Assembly (NCBI GenBank): GCA_947493535.1
Contig: CANLRK010000007.1
Span: forward strand, 1-64,000
Source: an uncultured Flavobacteriaceae bacterium
GTDB taxonomy: Bacteria; Bacteroidota; Bacteroidia; Flavobacteriales; Flavobacteriaceae
Direction of reading: 5' to 3'
Length of the DNA stretch: 64,000 nucleotides
This document shows, piece by piece, positions 36,859-45,039 of this stretch. The first letter of the stretch is position 1; every line of letters starts with the position of its first letter. The position numbers and the translations under genes are program-made. Below the pieces are notes generated by a model. That model did not search any database. It saw only the letters and a program-made list of their open reading frames with translations, and was not told the origin of the DNA.

Positions 36859-37589
36859 TGAAATGCGCATTAATTACAGGAGGTTCAAGAGGGATAGGTA
36901 GAGCTATTTGTGACAAGTTATCTCAAGACTCGGACTATCATATACTAATTAACTATCAATCAAATGAGCAAGCTGCTCAGGAAACCTTGGCGATAGTTCA
37001 AGCCAATGGAAATACCGGAGAGCTGTTGCAGTTTAATGTGTCTGACGAAGCACAGGTAAAAGCTACGTTAGATACTTGGCAAGAAAATAACCCTGATGCT
37101 GTTGTAGAAGTTATTGTAAACAACGCTGGTATTACAAGAGACGGTTTGTTTATGTGGATGCCTTCTGAAGATTGGCACGATGTAATTAATACTTCGTTAA
37201 ATGGTTTCTTTAATGTAACCAACCATTTGATACAAAGGTTGTTACGTAATAAATATGGTAGAATAGTAAATTTAGTTTCTGTTTCTGGGGTAAAAGGTAC
37301 TGCAGGGCAAACAAATTATTCTGCAGCAAAAGGAGCTTTAGTAGCAGCAACAAAAGCATTAGCTCAAGAAGTTGCTAAACGAAAAATAACAGTTAACGCT
37401 GTAGCGCCAGGGTTTATACGTTCTGATATGACAGCAGAGTTAGATGAAAAGGAGTTGAAAAAAATGATTCCAGCAAACCGTTTTGGAGAAGCCGAGGAAG
37501 TAGCAGATTTGGTATCGTTTTTAACGTCAAAAAAAGCGGGATATATCACGGGAGAAATTATTAATATTAATGGAGGTATTTATTCATAA
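36858..37589 (+). CDS. 3-ketoacyl-ACP reductase (FabG-like)
   Basis: A 243-residue short-chain dehydrogenase that reduces the beta-keto group after each polyene elongation step with NADPH. It has TGGSRGIGRAI (7-17), NNAGITRDGL (about 87-96), the Ser and YSAAKGALVAATKAL (Tyr about 154, Lys about 158), and a C-terminal GGIYS. It is the only ketoreductase in the cluster, so it should serve all polyene extension cycles. It overlaps the preceding gene by one base (TAATG) and directly abuts the next ketosynthase. Confidence 0.92.
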   Translation: MKCALITGGSRGIGRAICDKLSQDSDYHILINYQSNEQAAQETLAIVQANGNTGELLQFNVSDEAQVKATLDTWQENNPDAVVEVIVNNAGITRDGLFMWMPSEDWHDVINTSLNGFFNVTNHLIQRLLRNKYGRIVNLVSVSGVKGTAGQTNYSAAKGALVAATKALAQEVAKRKITVNAVAPGFIRSDMTAELDEKELKKMIPANRFGEAEEVADLVSFLTSKKAGYITGEIININGGIYS

Positions 37590-38816
37590 GTGGATAATAG
37601 AGTAGTTATAACAGGAATGGGTATTTACTCTTGTATAGGTGAAAACTTACAAGAAGTAAAGGAGTCTTTATATCAAGGAAAATCAGGTGTTGTTTTTCAG
37701 CAAGAACGAAAAGATTTTGGTTATCGTTCTGGTTTAACTGGAGTGGTGAAAGTACCAAATCTGAAGAAAGAATTGTCAAGGCGCCAACGTATATCTATGG
37801 ATGACGAATCTCTTTTTGCATACGTAGCTACTAAAGAAGCACTTGAAAATGCAAAACTAGACGAAGATTTTTTAGAGAAAAATGATGTTGGTATTTTATA
37901 CGGTAATGATAGTACTGCAAAAGCTGTAGTAGAGTCTACTGATATTGTTCGAGAAAAAAAGGATACGACATTGGTTGGTTCTGGAGGTATTTTTAAAGCG
38001 ATGAATTCTACAGTAACCATGAATTTATCTACAATCTTCAAACTAAAAGGAGTTAACTTTACAATAAGTGCTGCTTGTGCTAGCGGATCGCACTCCTTAG
38101 GAGTAGGTTATATGATGATAAAAAACGGACTACAAGATACTGTTATTTGTGGTGGTGCTCAAGAAATAAACTTATTCGCGACAGCAAGTTTTGATGGTTT
38201 AGGTGTTTTTTCAACTAATGAAGCTAACCCTACACAAGCTTCTCGTCCTTTTGATATGTCAAGAGATGGGCTAATACCAAGTGGAGGAGCAGCTACATTA
38301 ATTTTAGAGAGTTACGAATCCGCTATTAAGCGTGGTGCACCAATTATAGCTGAATTAGTTGGGTATGGGTTCTCTTCAAACGGAGGTCATATTTCAACCC
38401 CCAATGTAGATGGGCCTTCAAAAGCAATGAAAAAAGCTTTACAACAAGCAGGGGTTCACCCAGATGAAGTTGATTATGTAAACGCACATGCTACTTCTAC
38501 GCCTTTAGGCGATGCTAATGAAGCAAAAGCTATTTATGAGGTTTTTGGTGAAAATGGTCCAGCGGTTAGTTCAACAAAATCAATGACAGGTCATGAGTGT
38601 TGGATGGCTGGTGCTAGTGAAGTTATATATTCGTTATTAATGATGCAAAATTCATTTGTAGCTCCCAATATTAATTTAGAAAACCCAGACGAAGATGCCG
38701 CTAAGTTAAATTTAATAAAGACTACGGTAAATAAAAAAATAGATGTATTTTTGTCGAACTCTTTCGGGTTTGGTGGTACAAACTCGGCGTTAGTAGTCAA
38801 AAAATATAAAGGATAA
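37590..38816 (+). CDS. Beta-ketoacyl-ACP synthase (KAS II-like)
   Basis: A 408-residue condensing enzyme. Start is GTG at 37590, directly after the fabG stop; no nearby ATG fits. The Cys-His-His triad is complete: C163 in ISAACASGSHSLG, H300 in NAHATSTPLGD and H335 in TGHECWMAGASE. It should extend malonyl-ACP-derived chains for the aryl polyene or the alkyl chains. The cluster has two further active-looking KAS II-type proteins, so the exact step is open. ACP follows after three bases. Confidence 0.9.
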   Translation: MDNRVVITGMGIYSCIGENLQEVKESLYQGKSGVVFQQERKDFGYRSGLTGVVKVPNLKKELSRRQRISMDDESLFAYVATKEALENAKLDEDFLEKNDVGILYGNDSTAKAVVESTDIVREKKDTTLVGSGGIFKAMNSTVTMNLSTIFKLKGVNFTISAACASGSHSLGVGYMMIKNGLQDTVICGGAQEINLFATASFDGLGVFSTNEANPTQASRPFDMSRDGLIPSGGAATLILESYESAIKRGAPIIAELVGYGFSSNGGHISTPNVDGPSKAMKKALQQAGVHPDEVDYVNAHATSTPLGDANEAKAIYEVFGENGPAVSSTKSMTGHECWMAGASEVIYSLLMMQNSFVAPNINLENPDEDAAKLNLIKTTVNKKIDVFLSNSFGFGGTNSALVVKKYKG

Positions 38817-38819
38817 AGT

Positions 38820-39065
38820 ATGCTAATAGAAGAAATAATAGAAAAAACAAATCTTATTTTTGTTGATGAATTTGAAGTAGATGAAGATGAGTTGTCTCCA
38901 GAGGCAATTTTGCGTGATGCTTTAGAGTTAGATAGCTTAGATTATGTTGATTTGGTGGTAGCTATTGAATCATGTTTTTCTGTTAAACTAGTAGCGGAAG
39001 ACTTTAAAGAAGTTGATACACTTCAGAGTTTTTATGATCTATTAGCTAAAAAAATTAATGGCTAA
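38820..39065 (+). CDS. Acyl carrier protein
   Basis: An 81-residue acidic carrier. The phosphopantetheine attachment serine is S39 in LELDSLDYVDL. It sits between the ketosynthase and an LpxL-like acyltransferase, overlapping the latter by eight bases. It is one of two ACPs in the cluster; one may carry the polyene and the other the alkyl precursors. No phosphopantetheinyl transferase gene is seen in the window. Confidence 0.92.
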   Translation: MLIEEIIEKTNLIFVDEFEVDEDELSPEAILRDALELDSLDYVDLVVAIESCFSVKLVAEDFKEVDTLQSFYDLLAKKING

Positions 39066-39939
39066 ATGGACAGGGAAATCTAAAGGTACGCCTCTAGGCT
39101 ATCAAATATTTATATTTTTTATAAAAAATATAGGTGTTAGATTTTCTTATTTTATACTTTCATTTGTAGCGTTATACTATTTACTCTTTTCAAAAGAAGG
39201 ACGTAGTTCTGGGATGTTATACTTTCATAAACGCTTAGGGTATTCTAAGTTTAAAAGTTTTATTAAAGTATATAAAAATAATTTTGTTTTTGGACAAACA
39301 ATTATTGATAAGTATGCAATTCGTCTTGGTCTTAGAAATCAATTTACATATGAGTTTGACGGAATAGAAATACTTCACCAACTATTAAAAGAACAAAAGG
39401 GAGGTATTTTAATAAGTGCTCATGTAGGTAATTTTGAAATAGCAGAATTCTTTTTAGGAGAAATTGATGAGTTTTCACAAATAAATTTAGTCACTACAGA
39501 TAACGAACATAAGGCTATTAAAAAACAGTTAGAGACTTTAGCAATAAAATCAAGTATTAAGTTTATTATTGTTAAAGATGATATGTCGCATATATTCGAT
39601 ATCAATACAGCATTAGGTAATAATGAGTTAATTTGTTTTACTGGTGATCGTTATTTTGAAGGAACTAAAACACTAACAGCAGATTTGTTAGGGGCTCCTG
39701 CTGATTTTCCAGCAGGTCCTTTTCTTATAGGTTCTCGTTTAAAAGTTCCTGTAGTGTTTGTATATGTAATGAAAGAAACAACTAAGCATTATCATTTATA
39801 TGCAAGAAAGGCAATGTTTAAAAACCGTGATGCAAATGATTTGTTAAATCAATATACGGAAAGTGTAAGTTGGATTCTTAAAAAATACCCTTACCAGTGG
39901 TTTAACTACTTTGATTTTTGGAACGAAAAAGATAAATAG
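39058..39939 (+). CDS. LpxL/HtrB-like acyltransferase
   Basis: A 293-residue membrane-associated acyltransferase of the lysophospholipid/lipid A acyltransferase family. It has an N-terminal hydrophobic segment (about 30-45) and the catalytic HX4E motif H122-E127 (SAHVGNFEIAEF), then PADFPAGPFLIGSRLKVPVVFVYV (about 214-238). Acyl donors in this family are ACP-bound. In the pigment cluster it might transfer a polyene or fatty acyl group, making it one of three candidates for ester formation. It overlaps darA by one base. Confidence 0.85.
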   Translation: MAKWTGKSKGTPLGYQIFIFFIKNIGVRFSYFILSFVALYYLLFSKEGRSSGMLYFHKRLGYSKFKSFIKVYKNNFVFGQTIIDKYAIRLGLRNQFTYEFDGIEILHQLLKEQKGGILISAHVGNFEIAEFFLGEIDEFSQINLVTTDNEHKAIKKQLETLAIKSSIKFIIVKDDMSHIFDINTALGNNELICFTGDRYFEGTKTLTADLLGAPADFPAGPFLIGSRLKVPVVFVYVMKETTKHYHLYARKAMFKNRDANDLLNQYTESVSWILKKYPYQWFNYFDFWNEKDK

Positions 39940-40859
39940 TGAAAAAAGTTTTAGTTGTACATTACTCTCAATCAGGACAATTAACAGAAATTGTGAATAA
40001 TATTTGCCAACCATTAGAAGATGCTGATGTTTGTGTAGATTATTATAAAATAGAAATGGAAGACGAATTTCCGTTTCCTTGGACAAAGCCTCAGTTTTTT
40101 GATGTATTTCCTGAATCATTTCTACAAAAACCTAAACCGATAAAACCATTCCCAGAAAAAATTTTAACAACTAATTACGACTTGATAATTTTAGGGCATC
40201 AAGTGTGGTATTTGAGTCCGTCTATACCGATAAATTCATTTTTAAAACACCCTCAAGCTAAAAACATACTTAGTAATACTCCTGTAGTAACAGTTATAGG
40301 CTGTAGAAATATGTGGATAATGGCTCAGGAAAAAGTAAAAAAGCTCCTAAAGGAGAATAACGCCAAACTAGTAGGGAATATAGCTTTAGTTGATCGACAT
40401 ATAAATCATATTAGTGTTATAACTATTGTGCGATGGATGTTTACTGGGGTAAAGAAAAAGTTTTTAGGGATTTTTCCTAAGCCAGGGGTTTCTCAGAAAG
40501 ATATTGACGAGTCAGTAAAATTTGGAAGAGTTATATTAGATAGTTTAGCATTAAATGATTTTGAGGGTTTGCAGGTTAATTTGCTTAAAAATAATGCGGT
40601 AAGGATAAAGCCATTTTTAGTGTTAGCAGACAAACGAGCTAATGTTTTGTTTGGGAAATGGGCAAATCTAATTTCTAAAAAAGGAAACTCAGGAAGTAAA
40701 GAAAGAGCTGTTTGGTTGAAAATATTTAATTATTATTTATTATTTGCTATTTGGGTTATTGCACCTATAGTTTTTATTCTATTTTTGTTAACTTACTTAC
40801 CTTTTTTAAGTAAGATTAATAAAGAAAAAAAATACTATTCATCAATTGAATTAAAGTAA
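39939..40859 (+). CDS. darA: Dialkylresorcinol aromatase/condensing enzyme DarA
   Basis: DarA works with DarB to make the 2,5-dialkylresorcinol half of flexirubin; it is considered the aromatase acting after DarB-catalysed condensation and ring closure. The 306-residue protein begins with GTG at 39939 and has a flavodoxin-like N-terminus (VVHYSQSGQLTEIV, about 5-18), a conserved DLIILGHQVWYLSPS region (about 80-95) and a C-terminal transmembrane segment (about 264-290). darB follows after three bases, the usual pairing. Confidence 0.9.
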   Translation: MKKVLVVHYSQSGQLTEIVNNICQPLEDADVCVDYYKIEMEDEFPFPWTKPQFFDVFPESFLQKPKPIKPFPEKILTTNYDLIILGHQVWYLSPSIPINSFLKHPQAKNILSNTPVVTVIGCRNMWIMAQEKVKKLLKENNAKLVGNIALVDRHINHISVITIVRWMFTGVKKKFLGIFPKPGVSQKDIDESVKFGRVILDSLALNDFEGLQVNLLKNNAVRIKPFLVLADKRANVLFGKWANLISKKGNSGSKERAVWLKIFNYYLLFAIWVIAPIVFILFLLTYLPFLSKINKEKKYYSSIELK

Positions 40860-40862
40860 AAT

Positions 40863-42008
40863 ATGAGCAGATTATCGAATGTGTTTATTAACAGGGTTTC
40901 AAAATTTTTACCAAATAAACCAATATCTAATGAAGAGATGGAGGAGGTGTTGGGTATGATTGCTGGAATTCCTTCAAAAGCTAGAAGGATAGTTTTGAGA
41001 AATAACGGTATTAAGGAACGTTATTATGCTTTAGATAAAAATGGCAATGTAACACATTCAAATGCAGAGCTTTCAAAATTAGCTATAGAAAAGTTATTTG
41101 ATAGTAATTTTACAAAAAATGATGTATCACTATTATCTTGTGGAACATCTACACCTGATCAATTATTACCTTCTCACGCAGCTATGGTACATGGCGAATT
41201 GGCGAATAGAAATTTAGAGCTGAATTCATCATCAGGTGTGTGCTGTGCAGGGATGAATGCGTTAAAATATGGTTATATGTCAGTAATGACTGGTAATAGT
41301 GCTAATGCAATTTGTACTGGATCTGAACGGGTATCCACTTGGATGCAAGCTGATAAATTTACTAGTGAAATAGAAAATATATCAACGCTAGAAGAAAAAC
41401 CTATAATAGCCTTTAAGAAAGATTTTTTGCGTTGGATGCTATCGGATGGGGCTGGAGCTCTGTTGTTAGAAAATACACCAAATGCTCAAGGGGTATCTTT
41501 ACGTATAGATTGGATGGAGTCCTATTCTTATGCTCATGAAATGGAAACCTGTATGTATGCAGGAGGGGAAAAACAAGAGGATGGTAGTATAAAACCATGG
41601 AGTGATTATCAAACAGAGGATTGGTTAAATCAATCTATTTTTTCATTAAAACAAGATGTGAAATTATTAGACAAGAATATACTTGTTAAAGGGGTTGAAA
41701 GTTTAAAGTTAGCATTTGAAAAAAATCAAAAAGACTCATCGGAAATAGATTATTTTTTACCACACATTTCATCATATTATTTTGAAGAAAAATTAAAAGA
41801 GTTGATCAAGGAAGAAGGGCTGCTAATACCAGAAACTAGTTGGTTTACAAATCTTAACAAAGTTGGTAATGTAGGTTCTGCATCAATTTATTTAATGTTA
41901 GAAGAATTGTTTAACTCAGGGAAGTTACAGAAAGGTCAAAAAATAGTATTGTCAGTTCCTGAAAGTGGCCGTTTTTCATATGCTTACGCTCATTTAACAG
42001 TTTGTTAG
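40863..42008 (+). CDS. darB: Dialkylresorcinol synthase DarB (KAS III-like)
   Basis: A 381-residue ketosynthase III-type enzyme that joins two acyl units and cyclises them to a cyclohexanedione, later aromatised by DarA. The nucleophile is C128 in SSGVCCAGMNAL (C127 is the preceding residue); the histidine is in FLPHISSYYFEE (about 298) and the asparagine in NLNKVGNVGSAS (about 336). The 3' end is followed two bases later by a hotdog dehydratase gene. Confidence 0.92.
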   Translation: MSRLSNVFINRVSKFLPNKPISNEEMEEVLGMIAGIPSKARRIVLRNNGIKERYYALDKNGNVTHSNAELSKLAIEKLFDSNFTKNDVSLLSCGTSTPDQLLPSHAAMVHGELANRNLELNSSSGVCCAGMNALKYGYMSVMTGNSANAICTGSERVSTWMQADKFTSEIENISTLEEKPIIAFKKDFLRWMLSDGAGALLLENTPNAQGVSLRIDWMESYSYAHEMETCMYAGGEKQEDGSIKPWSDYQTEDWLNQSIFSLKQDVKLLDKNILVKGVESLKLAFEKNQKDSSEIDYFLPHISSYYFEEKLKELIKEEGLLIPETSWFTNLNKVGNVGSASIYLMLEELFNSGKLQKGQKIVLSVPESGRFSYAYAHLTVC

Positions 42009-42010
42009 GT

Positions 42011-42439
42011 ATGAATATATTAAAAGAAGTAATAACAGATATCACTGAGCTAATACCACAAAAGAACCCTTTTGTTATGGTAGATGCATTAAGTTATTTT
42101 TCTGAAACTGAAGTAGTATCACAGCTAACAATTACTTCAGATAATTTGTTTTGTAGCAAGGGTAAGTTTACCGAGCCTGGTTTAATAGAAAATATGGCGC
42201 AAACAGTCGCCTTACATACAGGGTATGATTTTTTTAGAAAAGGAGAAAAAGCTCCTACGGGCTACATAGGCTCTGTAAAAAAAGCCATAGTTAACGAATT
42301 GCCATTATTAGGAGAAACGATAACTACAAAAGCAACAATCTTACAAGAGTTTATGGGAGTAACTATGGTTTCCGTTACTGTGACACTTAATAATAAAGAA
42401 ATAGCAGCTTCAGAAATGAAAACTGTTATAGCTAGCTAA
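42011..42439 (+). CDS. Hotdog-fold dehydratase-like protein lacking the FabZ histidine
   Basis: A 142-residue protein (ATG at 42011 preferred to an upstream TTG) with the FabZ/FabA-like hotdog pattern LIPQKNPFVMVD and EPGLIENMAQT. The FabZ catalytic His of GHFPxxP is missing: the loop is shortened to KGKFTEPG. The glutamate of the second half-site is kept (E60 in LIENMAQ). It overlaps the next, similar gene by one base. It may complement the His-bearing hotdog protein encoded at 52974. Confidence 0.82.
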   Translation: MNILKEVITDITELIPQKNPFVMVDALSYFSETEVVSQLTITSDNLFCSKGKFTEPGLIENMAQTVALHTGYDFFRKGEKAPTGYIGSVKKAIVNELPLLGETITTKATILQEFMGVTMVSVTVTLNNKEIAASEMKTVIAS

Positions 42440-42894
42440 TGATTGATTTACAAAAAATAGATATTAGCGATTTCCTTCCACATAGGAAGCCTTTCTTAAT
42501 GGTAGATAAAGTGATTAACCTAACAGATGATTATGTAGAGACACTTTTTACCATAAAGCAAGATTGTATTCTAGTTGATGAAAATCAGTTTTTAGAAACA
42601 GGTTTAATAGAAAATGCTGCACAAACATGTTCAGCTATTGTTGGGAAAAGTTATTTTGATGATGATGATACGAAAGGTGAAAAAAATAAGTTAATAGGCT
42701 TTATAAGTGCTATAAAAAAAATAACAGTATTCGATTGTCCAAATGTTGGGCAAACAATCACTGCTAAAGCTAAGTTAATTTCACGTTTTGATACTGACGC
42801 ATATAGCATTTGTACTTTGCAGTGCAAAACCTATGAGCACACTACTGAGTTAGCATCTTTTGAAATGAATTTGGTAATCCAAGAAGTAAATTAA
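42439..42894 (+). CDS. Second hotdog-fold dehydratase-like protein lacking the FabZ histidine
   Basis: A 151-residue paralogue-like protein with LPHRKPFLMVD (13-23) and ETGLIENAAQT (53-63). As in the gene before it, the GHFPxxP histidine is absent while the glutamate (E58 in LIENAAQ) is present. It probably pairs with another hotdog subunit to dehydrate 3-hydroxyacyl-ACP during polyene extension, or acts as a non-catalytic partner. It starts on the stop of the preceding gene. Confidence 0.82.
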   Translation: MIDLQKIDISDFLPHRKPFLMVDKVINLTDDYVETLFTIKQDCILVDENQFLETGLIENAAQTCSAIVGKSYFDDDDTKGEKNKLIGFISAIKKITVFDCPNVGQTITAKAKLISRFDTDAYSICTLQCKTYEHTTELASFEMNLVIQEVN

Positions 42895-42898
42895 CTAT

Positions 42899-43306
42899 AT
42901 GCAAAAAAATGATGTACCTCAAGACAATAGTTCTTTAAAGTCAAAAAACTTTAAAGAATTATGTTATGCAGTTAATGAAGATGGAGAGTATGTTACTGCA
43001 AAAAGTTCAGGATGGGACCCTAAAACAATCGCTTTAAATAATGCAATTGAGGATATTAATGAGCGTGTAGCTGCCGCAAAAATCAAAGTGCTAGCAAATG
43101 AGGTGAGTCCTTTAGTGTATTACATGGAATTGCATAAGATGGACTTGGGAATTTTAGCAAGTTATGTAAGTATGTGGAAGTGGCGTGTAAAACGTCATTT
43201 TAAACCAAATGTATTTCAAAAATTATCTTTGAAAACTTTACAAAAATATGCCGATACATTTGATGTATCAATAGATCAATTAAAAAATATTAACCATGAA
43301 AATTGA
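42899..43306 (+). CDS. Conserved-looking protein of unknown function in the pigment operon
   Basis: A 135-residue soluble basic protein with no signal peptide. Its N-terminal half is polar (ELCYAVNEDGEYVTAKSSGWDPK) and the C-terminal half holds helices including LGILASYVSMWKWRVKRHFKP and LSLKTLQKYADTFDVSIDQL, the last resembling an XRE-type helix-turn-helix end. It overlaps the BtrH-like gene by 11 bases, which suggests coupled translation and a joint function. I do not recognise the family; regulator or acyltransferase helper are both possible. Confidence 0.62.
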   Translation: MQKNDVPQDNSSLKSKNFKELCYAVNEDGEYVTAKSSGWDPKTIALNNAIEDINERVAAAKIKVLANEVSPLVYYMELHKMDLGILASYVSMWKWRVKRHFKPNVFQKLSLKTLQKYADTFDVSIDQLKNINHEN

Positions 43307-44291
43307 TTTTACACATCATCAATCTGCTCACTGTGAAAATGGTGTGGTAGCAAACCTAATGCGCTACAATGGCTTTAAAATAAGTGAGCCAATGGTGTTT
43401 GGTATTGGTTCAGGGTTAATGTTTTGTTATATTCCATTTTTGAAAATAAATCATGGGCCTGCAATTACGTATAGATCTATGCCCGGAACTATTTTTAATA
43501 GGTTTGCTAAACGTGTTGGGGTAAAGATAAAACGTGAAAAGTTTAAGAATAAACAAGTAGCTCAACAACGTTTAGATGAAAACTTGAATAAGAATAATCC
43601 TGTAGGGTTGCAGGTAGGTGTGTATAATTTAACTTATTTTCCTGATGAGTATCGCTTTCATTTTAACGCACACAATTTAGTGGTGTATGGTAAAGAGGGA
43701 GATAAGTATCTTATAAGTGACCCTGTGATGGAAACCGTTACAGAACTTACTGAAAAAGAGCTTGAAAAGGTACGTTTTGCTAAAGGACCATTAGCGCCAA
43801 AAGGCCATATTTATTATCCTATAAATTTTCCTAAACAGATTCAATTAGAAAAAGCAATTGTTAAAGGAATTAAACATACCTGTAATGATATGCTGGCGCC
43901 AGTGCCAATAGTTGGCGTTAAAGGAATAAAAACCGTAGCTGGGTTAATACGTAAATGGCCAAAGAAAAAAGGAGTAAAAGTTACTAACCATTACCTAGGT
44001 CAGATTGTTCGTATGCAGGAAGAAATAGGAACTGGTGGTGGAGGTTTTAGGTATATTTATGCCGCTTTTTTACAAGAATCAGGTAAATTACTAAAGAATG
44101 AAACTTTGTTAGAATTATCAAAGGACATGACACTTATTGGTGATTTATGGCGTGATTTTGCCGTAGATGCATCACGGATATATAAAAATAGAAGTGCTAA
44201 AGAAGACGCCTATAATGCTATTGCTAACCAGTTAGATATAATAGCAGATAAAGAGAAAGTGCTTTTTAAGGCTTTAAAAAAAGCTATATAG
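43296..44291 (+). CDS. BtrH-like acyltransferase (papain-like fold), candidate ester synthase
   Basis: A 331-residue protein with a BtrH N-terminal-type domain. BtrH in butirosin synthesis transfers an acyl group from an ACP to an acceptor amine. Candidate Cys/His/Asp catalytic residues are C13 (QSAHCENGVVANLM), H126 (FHFNAHNLVVYG) and D142 (LISDPVME). The C-terminal half (about 180-331) is helical. Joined in an operon with ACPs and dialkylresorcinol enzymes, it is a strong candidate for moving the aryl-polyene acyl group from ACP to the resorcinol hydroxyl. That role is inferred. Confidence 0.78.
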   Translation: MKIDFTHHQSAHCENGVVANLMRYNGFKISEPMVFGIGSGLMFCYIPFLKINHGPAITYRSMPGTIFNRFAKRVGVKIKREKFKNKQVAQQRLDENLNKNNPVGLQVGVYNLTYFPDEYRFHFNAHNLVVYGKEGDKYLISDPVMETVTELTEKELEKVRFAKGPLAPKGHIYYPINFPKQIQLEKAIVKGIKHTCNDMLAPVPIVGVKGIKTVAGLIRKWPKKKGVKVTNHYLGQIVRMQEEIGTGGGGFRYIYAAFLQESGKLLKNETLLELSKDMTLIGDLWRDFAVDASRIYKNRSAKEDAYNAIANQLDIIADKEKVLFKALKKAI

Positions 44292-44295
44292 TTTT

Positions 44296-45039
44296 ATGAT
44301 TGAAATTCAGCAATTATCAAAAAAATATAAAGATGCCGAGTCTTTTTCGGTATCTAATTTAGACTTGTCAATTGCTGAAGGAGAAATTTTTGGATTATTA
44401 GGACCTAATGGAGCTGGAAAAACAACATTAATATCAATGTTGTGTTCACTTATAAAACCTACATCAGGAAATTTTTTAATTGACGGTTTAACTTATAAGA
44501 AAAGTAAAAATCAATTAAAAAAGATAATTGGTATTGTTCCGCAAGAATACGCGTTGTACAATTCGTTAACTGCTACGGAAAATCTCATATATTTTGGTAG
44601 CATGTATGATATAAAAGGGAAACTATTAAAAGAGCAAATAGCTTTGGCGTTAAAAAATCTTGGATTAGAAAAGTTTGCAAATAAAAAAATTGGCACTTTT
44701 TCTGGAGGTATGAAACGTAGAGTAAATTTAATAGCTAGTATTTTACATCAACCTAAAGTTTTATTTCTAGATGAACCTACAGTTGGAGTAGATGTGCAGT
44801 CAAAAAATGTAATTATTGAGCATTTAAAAGAATTAAATAGAAAAGGAACTACAATTATCTACACCTCTCATCATTTAAATGAAGCTGAGCATTTTTGTAC
44901 TAGAGTAGGAATAATTGATCACGGTAGCATCATTTCTTTAGGAAAACCAAAAGAGTTAATACAAGGCTTTGCAGAAGCAAATAACTTAGAGGATGTGTTT
45001 ATAACATTAACAGGAAAAGCTCTTCGTGATCATGCATAA
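44296..45039 (+). CDS. ABC transporter ATP-binding protein
   Basis: A 247-residue ABC ATPase with Walker A GPNGAGKTT (35-43), Q-loop VPQEYALY, signature FSGGMKRRV (about 136-144), Walker B VLFLDEPTVGVD (about 155-166) and the H-loop TSHHLNEAEHF. It forms an exporter with the membrane protein encoded by the overlapping next gene and probably moves flexirubin or a lipid precursor across the inner membrane. Confidence 0.94.
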   Translation: MIEIQQLSKKYKDAESFSVSNLDLSIAEGEIFGLLGPNGAGKTTLISMLCSLIKPTSGNFLIDGLTYKKSKNQLKKIIGIVPQEYALYNSLTATENLIYFGSMYDIKGKLLKEQIALALKNLGLEKFANKKIGTFSGGMKRRVNLIASILHQPKVLFLDEPTVGVDVQSKNVIIEHLKELNRKGTTIIYTSHHLNEAEHFCTRVGIIDHGSIISLGKPKELIQGFAEANNLEDVFITLTGKALRDHA

